NCBI GenBank assembly: GCA_946480655.1
Contig: CAMLKN010000017.1
Span: 1 to 17,664 of the forward strand
DNA: 17,664 nt
Source of the DNA: an uncultured Devosia sp.
GTDB taxonomy: Bacteria > Pseudomonadota > Alphaproteobacteria > Rhizobiales > Devosiaceae
Direction of reading: 5' to 3'
Shown here: positions 7,039 through 13,176 of the stretch, in pieces
How positions within the stretch are numbered: position 1 is the stretch's first letter
Layout: every line of letters begins with the position of its first letter
Translations under genes and position numbers: made by a program
Notes under the pieces: model-generated
What the model was told of the DNA's origin: nothing
Seen by the model: only the letters and a program-made list of their open reading frames with translations
Database searches by the model: none

Positions 7039-9348
7039 ATGGCCAAGCCCCCTACTTCCAAGACCTCAAAGCCCAAGAACACCTCCGGTCCCAAGCGCCC
7101 GCGCCTGCCGGTCGCCGACCGCCTGCCATCACGTGAGCAGCTGCTCGAAGCCCTGGCCCAGGAGGACGACATCAAGGGCAAGCGCGACCTGGCCAAAGTC
7201 TTCGGCATTCGCGGTGATCTACGGCGTCCCTTCAAGGCCATGCTGGCCGAGCTTGAGGGCGAAGGCGTCATTACGCGCACCCGCAAGGCGCTGCGCCGCA
7301 CGGCCGCCCTGCCCCATGTCACGGTCCTCGACATTCCCTCCGACGCCGACCCGGACAATCTCCATGCCTTCCCGGCCCAATGGAACCCGGAAGAAGGCGA
7401 AATGCCGCGCGTCCGCGTGCTGACCGGCCCGCATGCCCGCGTGGTCCCCGCGCCCGGCGACCGCATCCTCGCCCGCATCGATGCCGGCGAAGACGCCATC
7501 CCCAACTACACTGCCAAGCCGATGAAGGTGCTCGACAAGCCCCGTCGCGCCCAGATCGGCATCGTCCGCAAGGACGAGGACGGCGCCCGCCTCATTCCGG
7601 TCGACCGCAAGCAGAAGGAAATGCGCATCGCCTTGGGCGATCTCGGCGAGGCCCGGGACGGCGATCTCGTCGAGGTCGAGGTGATCTTCTCCGGGCGCCT
7701 GATGATCCCTCGTGCCAAAGTCACAAAGGTCGTCGGCAATCCCAATTCCGAAGGCGCGGTTTCGCTTATCGCCATCCACAATCTCGAAATCCCTCACGTC
7801 TTCCCGCAAAGCGTCATCCGCGAGGCGGAAGAGGCCAAGGAAGCCACGCTCAAGGGTCGCGAAGACTGGCGCGACCTGCCGCTGATCACCATCGATCCGG
7901 CCGACGCCAAGGACCATGACGACGCGGTCCATGCTGCCCCCGACGAGGACCCGAACAACAAGGGCGGCTTTGTCGTCACCGTCGCCATTGCCGACGTCGC
8001 CGCCTATGTCCGCCCCGGCTCTGCGCTGGACCGCGAGGCCTATATCCGCGGCAATTCGGTCTATTTCCCCGACCGGGTCGTCCCCATGTTGCCCGAGCGC
8101 ATCTCCAACGAACTGTGTTCCCTGAAGGAAGGCGTGCCGCGCGCGGCTCTGGCCGTGCGCATGGTTATGGGTGCCGATGGCCGCAAGAAAAGCCACAGCT
8201 TCCATCGCATCCTGATGCGTTCGGCCGCCAAACTGTCCTACCAGCAGGCCCAGGCCGCCATTGATGGCAATCCCGACGACCAGACCGGCCCGCTGCTCGA
8301 CCCGATCCTGCGGCCCTTATGGGACGCCTATGCCGCCATGGCGACAGCCCGTGACCACCGCGGCCCGCTCGACCTCGACCTGCCCGAGCGCAAGATCCTG
8401 CTCGACGACAAGGGCATGGTCCGCGACATCCACATTCCAGAGCGCCTCGAAGCCCATCGCCTCATCGAGGAAATGATGATCGCCGCCAACGTCGCGGCCG
8501 CCGAGACGCTGGAGCAAAAACGCAGCGAACTGCTGTACCGCGTTCACGACGAGCCCTCGTCGGAAAAGCTGCAAGCCCTGCGCGAATTCCTTGGTTCGCT
8601 CGACATCGCCGTCAAGAAATCCGACAGCGTCCGCGCGTCCGATTTCAACGGCATCCTCGGCCAGGCTCGCAAGGCCGGCAATATCGAGCAGGTCAGCGAA
8701 ATGGTGCTCCGCTCGCAGGCCCAGGCCGAATATGCTGCCGAGAACTACGGCCATTTCGGCCTTAACCTCGATCGCTACGCCCACTTCACCTCGCCCATCC
8801 GCCGCTATGCCGACCTCATCGTGCATCGCGCCCTGGTGCGGGCCCTGGGCCTGGGCGACGACGGCCTTACGGACCAGGAAGCGGCCAAGCTCCCAGGCAT
8901 CGCCCAGCATATTTCCGCCACCGAGCGTCGCGCCATGCTGGCCGAGCGTGAAACCTCGGATCGCCTCTTGGCGCAATTCCTTGCCGAACGCATCGGCGCG
9001 CGCTTCATGGGTCGCATTTCGGGCATGACCAAATCAGGTCTCTTCATCCGCCTGCTCGAGACCGGCGCCGATGGTTTCATTCCTGCTTCCACGCTGGGAC
9101 AGGACTATTATCGCTTCGTCGAGGAGCGGCAGGCCATGATTGGTGAGCGGACCGGTGAAACCTTTACCCTGGGGGACCGCGTTGAGGTCCGCCTGCTCGA
9201 AGCCGCACCGGTAGCCGGCGCGTTACGTTTTGAGCTTTTGTCCGAGGGCAAGCGCGGCAATCCGCCATCTGGCAAACGCTTGCGCCGGGGTCCATCTAGG
9301 AGCTTCGGCCCCAGGAGTTCAAAAGGCTCGGGCCGGAGAAAGAGATAG
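7039..9348 (+). CDS. rnr: Ribonuclease R (3'-5' exoribonuclease)
   Basis: Processive 3'-5' exonuclease that degrades structured RNA and takes part in rRNA quality control and trans-translation. The 769-residue product has an N-terminal winged-helix region (about 25-110), cold-shock-like domains (about 120-260) and an RNB catalytic domain. The RNB domain contains TIDPADAKDHDDAV, with metal-binding aspartates at about 286, 289, 292, 294 and 295, and SPIRRYADLIVHRAL near residue 590. An S1 domain follows (about 650-735), then an Arg/Lys/Gly/Ser-rich basic tail typical of RNase R. The frame extends upstream to 6955; I chose ATG 7039 (MAKPPTS) because the earlier codons overlap the probable promoter. 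No strong ribosome binding site precedes it; AGGGAG lies 22 bases upstream. DUF983 follows after three bases. Confidence 0.97.
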   Translation: MAKPPTSKTSKPKNTSGPKRPRLPVADRLPSREQLLEALAQEDDIKGKRDLAKVFGIRGDLRRPFKAMLAELEGEGVITRTRKALRRTAALPHVTVLDIPSDADPDNLHAFPAQWNPEEGEMPRVRVLTGPHARVVPAPGDRILARIDAGEDAIPNYTAKPMKVLDKPRRAQIGIVRKDEDGARLIPVDRKQKEMRIALGDLGEARDGDLVEVEVIFSGRLMIPRAKVTKVVGNPNSEGAVSLIAIHNLEIPHVFPQSVIREAEEAKEATLKGREDWRDLPLITIDPADAKDHDDAVHAAPDEDPNNKGGFVVTVAIADVAAYVRPGSALDREAYIRGNSVYFPDRVVPMLPERISNELCSLKEGVPRAALAVRMVMGADGRKKSHSFHRILMRSAAKLSYQQAQAAIDGNPDDQTGPLLDPILRPLWDAYAAMATARDHRGPLDLDLPERKILLDDKGMVRDIHIPERLEAHRLIEEMMIAANVAAAETLEQKRSELLYRVHDEPSSEKLQALREFLGSLDIAVKKSDSVRASDFNGILGQARKAGNIEQVSEMVLRSQAQAEYAAENYGHFGLNLDRYAHFTSPIRRYADLIVHRALVRALGLGDDGLTDQEAAKLPGIAQHISATERRAMLAERETSDRLLAQFLAERIGARFMGRISGMTKSGLFIRLLETGADGFIPASTLGQDYYRFVEERQAMIGERTGETFTLGDRVEVRLLEAAPVAGALRFELLSEGKRGNPPSGKRLRRGPSRSFGPRSSKGSGRRKR

Positions 9349-9351
9349 CTG

Positions 9352-9747
9352 ATGATCGATCAGGCCAAGGCTCTCGATGAGCGAAATGTGGCTCAAGCCA
9401 TGTGGCGCGGCACGCTCTGCCGCTGCCCCCATTGCGGCCAGGGCAAGATGTTCCGCGGCTACCTTAAGGTTGCCGATGAGTGCAATGTCTGTGGTGAAGA
9501 ATTGAAGCATCACCGCGCTGACGACTTCCCGCCCTATGTCGCCATCGTCATCGTCGGGCACATCATCATCTTCCTGATGCTGCACATGGAAATGGCCTAC
9601 CACGTCCAGCCGATCACTCACGTGCTCATTGCCGTGCCGCTGGCCATCATCCTGCCGCTCCTCATGCTGCCCTCCATCAAGGGCGCCATTGTCGGGCTGC
9701 AATGGGCGACACGCATGTACGCTTTCGGAACCGGGCAGAGAGACTGA
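9352..9747 (+). CDS. DUF983 family zinc-ribbon membrane protein
   Basis: Function not established. The 131-residue protein has an N-terminal cysteine cluster of zinc-ribbon type (Cys23, 25, 28 in LCRCPHC and Cys44, 47 in CNVC). The DDFPPY motif characteristic of DUF983 follows. Two hydrophobic segments lie at about 62-80 and 90-108. It starts 3 bases after rnr, with a purine-rich ribosome binding site (GGAGAAAGAG, 9335-9344) inside the rnr 3' end, so the two are almost certainly co-transcribed. This pairing, as I recall, is widespread in Hyphomicrobiales. It ends 7 bases before the stop of a gene on the opposite strand. Confidence 0.93.
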   Translation: MIDQAKALDERNVAQAMWRGTLCRCPHCGQGKMFRGYLKVADECNVCGEELKHHRADDFPPYVAIVIVGHIIIFLMLHMEMAYHVQPITHVLIAVPLAIILPLLMLPSIKGAIVGLQWATRMYAFGTGQRD

Positions 9748-9754
9748 AGCCCGG

Positions 9755-10171
9755 TCAGGCAAATCGGCTTCCGGGCGCCGACGTTACGAGGTCTTTGGGT
9801 CGAAAGCGCAATGCGGACCATTCCTCGTCAATGGCCACCTGGCGCACCGGCCGCCAACCAGCTTCACCGAGGGCATCCCAGCCGGTATCACGATTGAGAC
9901 CGGCAGCTTTCGCCGCCGCGCCCTTGCGATAGGCCACCCACAGCAATCCATCCGGCGGCATTTCCTTGAGGATTCGCGGGACCAGCGCGGGCACCTCCGC
10001 GGGCGACTCGAAGAAAGCCAGCACGCCATCGTACGCATCCTTCTCGTGTACGATCTCGACCTCGGCGCCGGCTGACAGCTCCTCGGCCAGGGCGCGAGGC
10101 ACATTGATCAGCCAGAGCTTTGCGCCGGCCTTGACCTGGAGCTTGTGCAGCAATTCGGTCGGTGCGGTCAT
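9755..10171 (-). CDS. Small DUF3052-like protein
   Basis: A 138-residue soluble protein. The LQVKAGAKLWLINVP opening, a central DGVLAFFESPAEVPALVP, then PPDGLLWVAYRKG and a final IDEEWSALRF recall the DUF3052 family. Those proteins look like small degenerate methyltransferase-type alpha/beta folds of unknown role. The assignment rests on motif resemblance from memory and is tentative. The ATG at 10169-10171 is preceded by GGGGAGG (10184-10178) at good spacing. The frame stays open far upstream, but those codons overlap the rpmG gene on the other strand. It is convergent with DUF983 and divergent from rpmG. Confidence 0.8.
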   Translation of the reverse strand: MTAPTELLHKLQVKAGAKLWLINVPRALAEELSAGAEVEIVHEKDAYDGVLAFFESPAEVPALVPRILKEMPPDGLLWVAYRKGAAAKAAGLNRDTGWDALGEAGWRPVRQVAIDEEWSALRFRPKDLVTSAPGSRFA

Positions 10172-10199
10172 CTTGTGCCTCCCCTGGCCCATGCTATCT

Positions 10200-10228
10200 C
10201 TTGACAACGGCCTGCAAATCCGTAGGTT
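10200..10228 (+). promoter_or_regulatory. Candidate promoter for rpmG
   Basis: A perfect TTGACA (10201-10206, also CTTGAC from 10200) is followed 16 bases later by a weak -10, TAGGTT (10223-10228). Transcription would start near 10235, giving an rpmG leader of about 54 bases that contains the hairpin at 10242-10264. Confidence 0.45.
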
Positions 10229-10241
10229 GCGCGCAAATTCC

Positions 10242-10264
10242 GGCGCTGCCCCGTTTGCAGCGCC
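10242..10264 (+). promoter_or_regulatory. GC-rich hairpin in the rpmG leader
   Basis: A perfect 8-bp inverted repeat, GGCGCTGC and GCAGCGCC, encloses a 7-base loop (CCCGTTT). It is followed by TTTCCGTTTG and lies 24 bases before the rpmG start and 11 before its GAAGGA ribosome binding site. It resembles a weak intrinsic terminator or a regulatory leader stem; its function is unknown. Confidence 0.45.
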
Positions 10265-10288
10265 TTTCCGTTTGTGAAGGACACTATC

Positions 10289-10456
10289 ATGGCCAAGGCC
10301 GCCACCATCAAGATCAAGCTCGTCTCGACGGCCGACACCGGCTTCTTCTACGTGACCAAGAAGAACGCCCGTACCCAGACTGAAAAGCTGGCCTTCAAGA
10401 AGTACGACCCGGTCGTGCGCAAGCATGTCGAATTCAAGGAAGCCAAGATCAAGTAA
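10289..10456 (+). CDS. rpmG: 50S ribosomal protein L33
   Basis: Small protein of the large ribosomal subunit. The 55-residue product has the typical [19 protein letters not shown] core and a basic C-terminus. It lacks the CxxC zinc-binding pairs of the cysteine-containing L33 form, so it is the zinc-independent type. An in-frame ATG exists 15 bases upstream; ATG 10289 ([10 protein letters not shown]) matches the family and has GAAGGA (10276-10281) seven bases before it. It is monocistronic, with its own candidate promoter, leader hairpin and terminator. Proximity to pleD-divK is, to my knowledge, a familiar feature of Hyphomicrobiales genomes. Confidence 0.97.
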   Translation: MAKAATIKIKLVSTADTGFFYVTKKNARTQTEKLAFKKYDPVVRKHVEFKEAKIK

Positions 10457-10477
10457 TCTGGCTGTTCCTTTCTGGAA

Positions 10478-10840
10478 TGAACAAAACCCCGCAAGCGATT
10501 GCGGGGTTTTGTTTTTTGTCGACTGACCCGACAGCGTTGCATCCCCATTCCCTGTGCGCCTTCTGGCTGGGCACAAGGAACGGGGTGTCACTGCATCCAC
10601 AGGTGACTGGGCAAAAGGGCAGCTTGAAGAAGAGTGGCTGGTCCGGAGCGGCATGTCGAAGAGGCCACTCTGTCCGCATCCGGACCAACCGCCCTACGGG
10701 ACTCAGGAGTTGCGGCGGACCTGAGATGGGCCGTAGGGAACATTGGACCTTGGGAAATTTCCCAAGTCCGTCTGCGGTTGAACCTAGACCCAAGCCGGCA
10801 AAAGGCCAAGCGAAACCAGCGCAGCGCGCTCGGCAACCAT
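10478..10840 (-). ncRNA. Candidate structured non-coding RNA, rpmG-pleD intergenic region
   Basis: No convincing protein gene lies in this roughly 380-base gap, but successive hairpins fill it. They are: a palindrome at 10745-10769; a two-part stem at 10692-10738 (CCCTACGG/CCGTAGGG enclosing CTCAGG/CCTGAG); a long stem at 10636-10690; a competing stem at 10631-10638/10664-10671; a small stem at 10587-10607; and a 15-bp stem at 10543-10557/10571-10585. Three internal positions (10547/10581, 10552/10576, 10638/10688) mismatch as plus-strand RNA but become G-U wobble pairs as minus-strand RNA, which supports leftward transcription. A perfect minus-strand TATAAT lies at 10852-10847, and the bidirectional terminator at 10480-10513 would end the transcript. 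I do not recognise a known RNA class; tmRNA, RNase P RNA and SRP RNA hallmarks are absent. The boundaries are inferred. Confidence 0.45.
10480..10513. terminator. Strong bidirectional terminator between rpmG and the minus-strand RNA candidate
   Basis: Perfect 15-bp arms, AACAAAACCCCGCAA and TTGCGGGGTTTTGTT, surround a GCGA loop, with a T-run continuing to 10517. The A-rich left arm gives a T-rich tail on the minus strand as well. The structure can therefore end rpmG transcripts and also any leftward RNA from the 10840 side. Confidence 0.92.
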
Positions 10841-10875
10841 TTGTTAATTATAACAAATAACCCTAATGCCGACGA
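10839..10875 (-). promoter_or_regulatory. Candidate minus-strand promoter inside an AT-rich palindrome
   Basis: An AT-rich island in GC-rich surroundings holds an inverted repeat, ATTTGTTA-ATTA-TAACAAAT (10839-10858). On the minus strand it contains a perfect TATAAT (10852-10847). The -35 region at 17-base spacing, TCGTCG (10875-10870), is poor. The palindrome overlapping the -10 could be an operator. The site lies just past the pleD stop and points into the structured region. Confidence 0.35.
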
Positions 10876-10891
10876 TTTTAACGACGAGCCG

Positions 10892-12262
10892 TCAGGCGGC
10901 GTCGAAAATGACCCGGTTCCGGCCTGCCCTCTTGGCTCGATAGAGCGCAACGTCGGCGCGCTTGATCATGCCCTCGGGCGTGTCGGACAGGCTTTCGCGG
11001 ATCGAGACGCCCACGGACACGGTGACCGACAGGGCCCGTGGCGCGCCCACGTCGAAGGCCTTTTCGGCCATGGCCTGGCGGACACGCTCCGCCACGGCTT
11101 CGGCCTGTGCAGTGTCGGTATCGGGCATCAACACCACGAATTCCTCGCCGCCGAAGCGGCAGGCCAGGTCGACGCCGCGAATGTTGCGCCTGAGGCGCGC
11201 CGCGAATTCACGGAGCACCGCGTCCCCGATATCGTGGCCATGGTTGTCATTGACCGCCTTGAAGTGGTCGATGTCGAGGATCATCAGCGCCATGTCGCGA
11301 TCCTGCTCGTGTGCCTTGCCGAGCATGACATTGAGATGGCGGTCGAAATAGCGGCGATTGTAGAGCCCAGTCAGCTCGTCGGTAACCGCCAGCGCCATCG
11401 TGTTGTTGACGCTTTCGCGCAGTTCCATCGCATAACGGTGCCGCCGGATCTGGGTGCGCACGCGCGCCATCAACTCGTTGCGGTCCACCGGGCGGCTGAT
11501 GAAATCGTTGACGCCAAGGTCCAGCGCCCGCACCACGCGCGGCTTGTCGGCCGCGTCCGACATCAGGATGATCGGCAGGTTGCGGGAATGATCGACGGTG
11601 CGCACCTGCGAGCAGACCCGGAGAGGGTCGAAATTCTCGAGCGCCATGCTGACCAGCGCCAGCTCATAGTCCGCTCCCGTCACCTGGAACACCGCATCGG
11701 CGGGCTCGGTGAGGATGTCCACCTGGTGGTCCGGGCTCAGGTAGGACTGGATGCGCTCCGCATGGCGCCTGTCGGTATCGATGATCAGGATATTGCCGCC
11801 GCTGGCCGAAATCGTATCCATGGCGCGCAGCGCATCTTCGATGGCGATCTGCTGTCCGGTCAGCGCGCGGGCGCGCAATTCATCGGTCAGCGATTTGAGC
11901 CGCACCAGGCTTTTGACCCGCGCCATGAGCTGGGTGTCGTCGACAGGCTTGCTCAGGAAGTCGTCGGCACCCGCATCGAGCCCCTGCACGCGATCGGAGG
12001 GTTGATCGAGCGCCGTGATCATCAGCACCGGCAGGTGGTGGGTCTTGGGGTCCGCCTTCAACCGCCGGCAGACTTCAAACCCGTCCATTTCCGGCATCAT
12101 CACGTCAAGCAGGACGATATCCACGTCCTGGCTCTGGCAGATCTCCAGCGCCTGCGCCCCGGAACTGGCTGTCACGACCTCGTAGTATTCGGCGGTCAAC
12201 CGCGCTTCGAGCAGACGGACATTGGTTGGAATGTCATCGACGATCAGAACACGCGCGGTCAC
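10892..12262 (-). CDS. pleD: Response regulator / diguanylate cyclase PleD
   Basis: Makes c-di-GMP at the cell pole in response to phosphorylation and controls cell-cycle-linked development. With the GTG start at 12262 it has 456 residues. Receiver 1 (about 1-120) has DD at 9-10, phospho-acceptor Asp53 in VLLDVMMPEMDG and a KPV lysine. A second receiver-like domain (about 155-270) lacks the acceptor aspartate (SMALENF) and serves as an adaptor. A GGDEF domain carries GGEEF at 371-375 and the inhibitory RxxD site RGVD at 362-365. Asp53 falls exactly where Caulobacter PleD has it, and GGGGG lies 6 bases before the GTG, which supports this start. ATG 12283 (seven residues longer) is the alternative. 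It follows divK after 133 bases in the same direction. Confidence 0.94.
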   Translation of the reverse strand: MTARVLIVDDIPTNVRLLEARLTAEYYEVVTASSGAQALEICQSQDVDIVLLDVMMPEMDGFEVCRRLKADPKTHHLPVLMITALDQPSDRVQGLDAGADDFLSKPVDDTQLMARVKSLVRLKSLTDELRARALTGQQIAIEDALRAMDTISASGGNILIIDTDRRHAERIQSYLSPDHQVDILTEPADAVFQVTGADYELALVSMALENFDPLRVCSQVRTVDHSRNLPIILMSDAADKPRVVRALDLGVNDFISRPVDRNELMARVRTQIRRHRYAMELRESVNNTMALAVTDELTGLYNRRYFDRHLNVMLGKAHEQDRDMALMILDIDHFKAVNDNHGHDIGDAVLREFAARLRRNIRGVDLACRFGGEEFVVLMPDTDTAQAEAVAERVRQAMAEKAFDVGAPRALSVTVSVGVSIRESLSDTPEGMIKRADVALYRAKRAGRNRVIFDAA

Positions 12263-12395
12263 AGCAAGCCCCCGGATACTCATGAGTGATCCACCGTGCG
12301 CCGTTGCCCAGCGGGTCACCCTACACTTCAATCGGTCAGCGGCAGAATGGCCGCAACCACGCCATCAGCCAGCAAGGCGCGTCGCACGCGCCCGC

Positions 12396-12767
12396 TCAGG
12401 CCGGACCAATGTATTGGGCAATGGTTTCCAGAAAGTGAGATACCGAGATGGGCTTGGAAATATAGCCCTCGCAGCCGCCCTGCAGGATGCGTTCTTCGTC
12501 GCCCTTCATGGCGAAGGCCGTCACCGCCACCACCGGAATATGGGCAAGCTGGTCGTCATCCTTGAGCCACTTGGTCACGACCAGGCCCGAGACTTCCGGA
12601 AGCTGGATGTCCATCAGGATCAGGTCGGGCATATGGGCACGCGCCAGATCCAGCGCCTCCATGCCATTGCGGGTCTGGATCACATTGTAGCCGCGCGATT
12701 CCAGCAGATCGTTGAAGAGCTTCATGTTGAGCTCATTGTCTTCGACGATCATCACACTCTTGGGCAT
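12396..12767 (-). CDS. divK: Single-domain response regulator DivK
   Basis: A 123-residue receiver domain with no output domain. In alphaproteobacteria DivK takes phosphate from DivJ/PleC-type kinases and lowers CtrA activity through DivL-CckA. Visible are the acidic pocket ED at 9-10, phospho-acceptor Asp53 in [13 protein letters not shown], the switch threonine in [12 protein letters not shown] and the lysine in ISKPI. A GAGGTAG ribosome binding site ends just before the ATG at 12767. It is the first gene of the divK-pleD pair, reads away from DUF3572, and shares a 129-base upstream region with it. Confidence 0.96.
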   Translation of the reverse strand: MPKSVMIVEDNELNMKLFNDLLESRGYNVIQTRNGMEALDLARAHMPDLILMDIQLPEVSGLVVTKWLKDDDQLAHIPVVAVTAFAMKGDEERILQGGCEGYISKPISVSHFLETIAQYIGPA

Positions 12768-12896
12768 TCTACCTCGCTTGGCCGCCTCGGCGGCACCCGC
12801 CGGAAGGCTCCTGCCGCACTCTGTCGCGCGACTTCGCTTTCCATGGCATCTGGGCTAGCATCGAAACTTAAACAAAACACCATATGAGGCCGCGTC

Positions 12897-13175
12897 GTGC
12901 CCGTTTCCAGCCGTACCGCGCCGGACGTTTCCACCCTTGCCGATTCTTGCCTCGGCTACCTCGCGGAGAACCCGGAGGAGCTTCTGGCATTCATGCAGCA
13001 GGCCGGCTTGGATCCGCAATCGCTGCGTGCATCCATTGGCTCCACCCGCCTGCAACACGGCCTCATCGACTATTTTGCCGCAAATGAAGCGATTCTGCTC
13101 GCCCTCTGCGCAAATGCCGGGGTGACACCCGAAAGCTTCATGCGCGTCTGGCACCGGCTCAACCACAGCGAATAA
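12897..13175 (+). CDS. DUF3572 family protein
   Basis: A 92-residue helical protein of unknown function. LADSCLGYLAENPEELLAFMQQAGLDPQSLR and the later DYFAANEAILLALCANAGVTPESF fit the alphaproteobacterial DUF3572 family, which, as I recall, commonly sits between divK and dinB. The start is a GTG at 12897, with GAGG (12886-12889) seven bases upstream; no ATG is available near the N-terminus. The stop is one base before the dinB ATG, so the two are probably co-transcribed and translationally coupled. Confidence 0.87.
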   Translation: MPVSSRTAPDVSTLADSCLGYLAENPEELLAFMQQAGLDPQSLRASIGSTRLQHGLIDYFAANEAILLALCANAGVTPESFMRVWHRLNHSE

Positions 13176-13176
13176 C

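Noticed and set aside
9749..9776. GCCCGG/CCGGGC inverted repeat between the convergent DUF983 and DUF3052-like genes
   Set aside because: Only 6 bp with a 16-base loop, no T-run, and mostly inside the coding end of the DUF3052-like gene.
10720..10740. CTGAGA and CGTAGGGAA strings reminiscent of a TPP riboswitch
   Set aside because: The spacing is far too short and the other conserved TPP elements are missing; there is also no thiamine gene downstream.
10770..10795. GCGGTTGAACCT resembling a tRNA T-arm
   Set aside because: No cloverleaf, no matching acceptor stem and no GTTCGA consensus around it.
10477..10860. Open frame of 127 codons filling the rpmG-pleD gap on the plus strand
   Set aside because: It starts inside the rpmG terminator, has no ribosome binding site or recognisable domain, and crosses all the hairpins.
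12768..12896. Possible CtrA site (TTAA-N7-TTAA) upstream of divK
   Set aside because: Only a single TTAA half-site near 12868 is present; the second half is absent on either strand.
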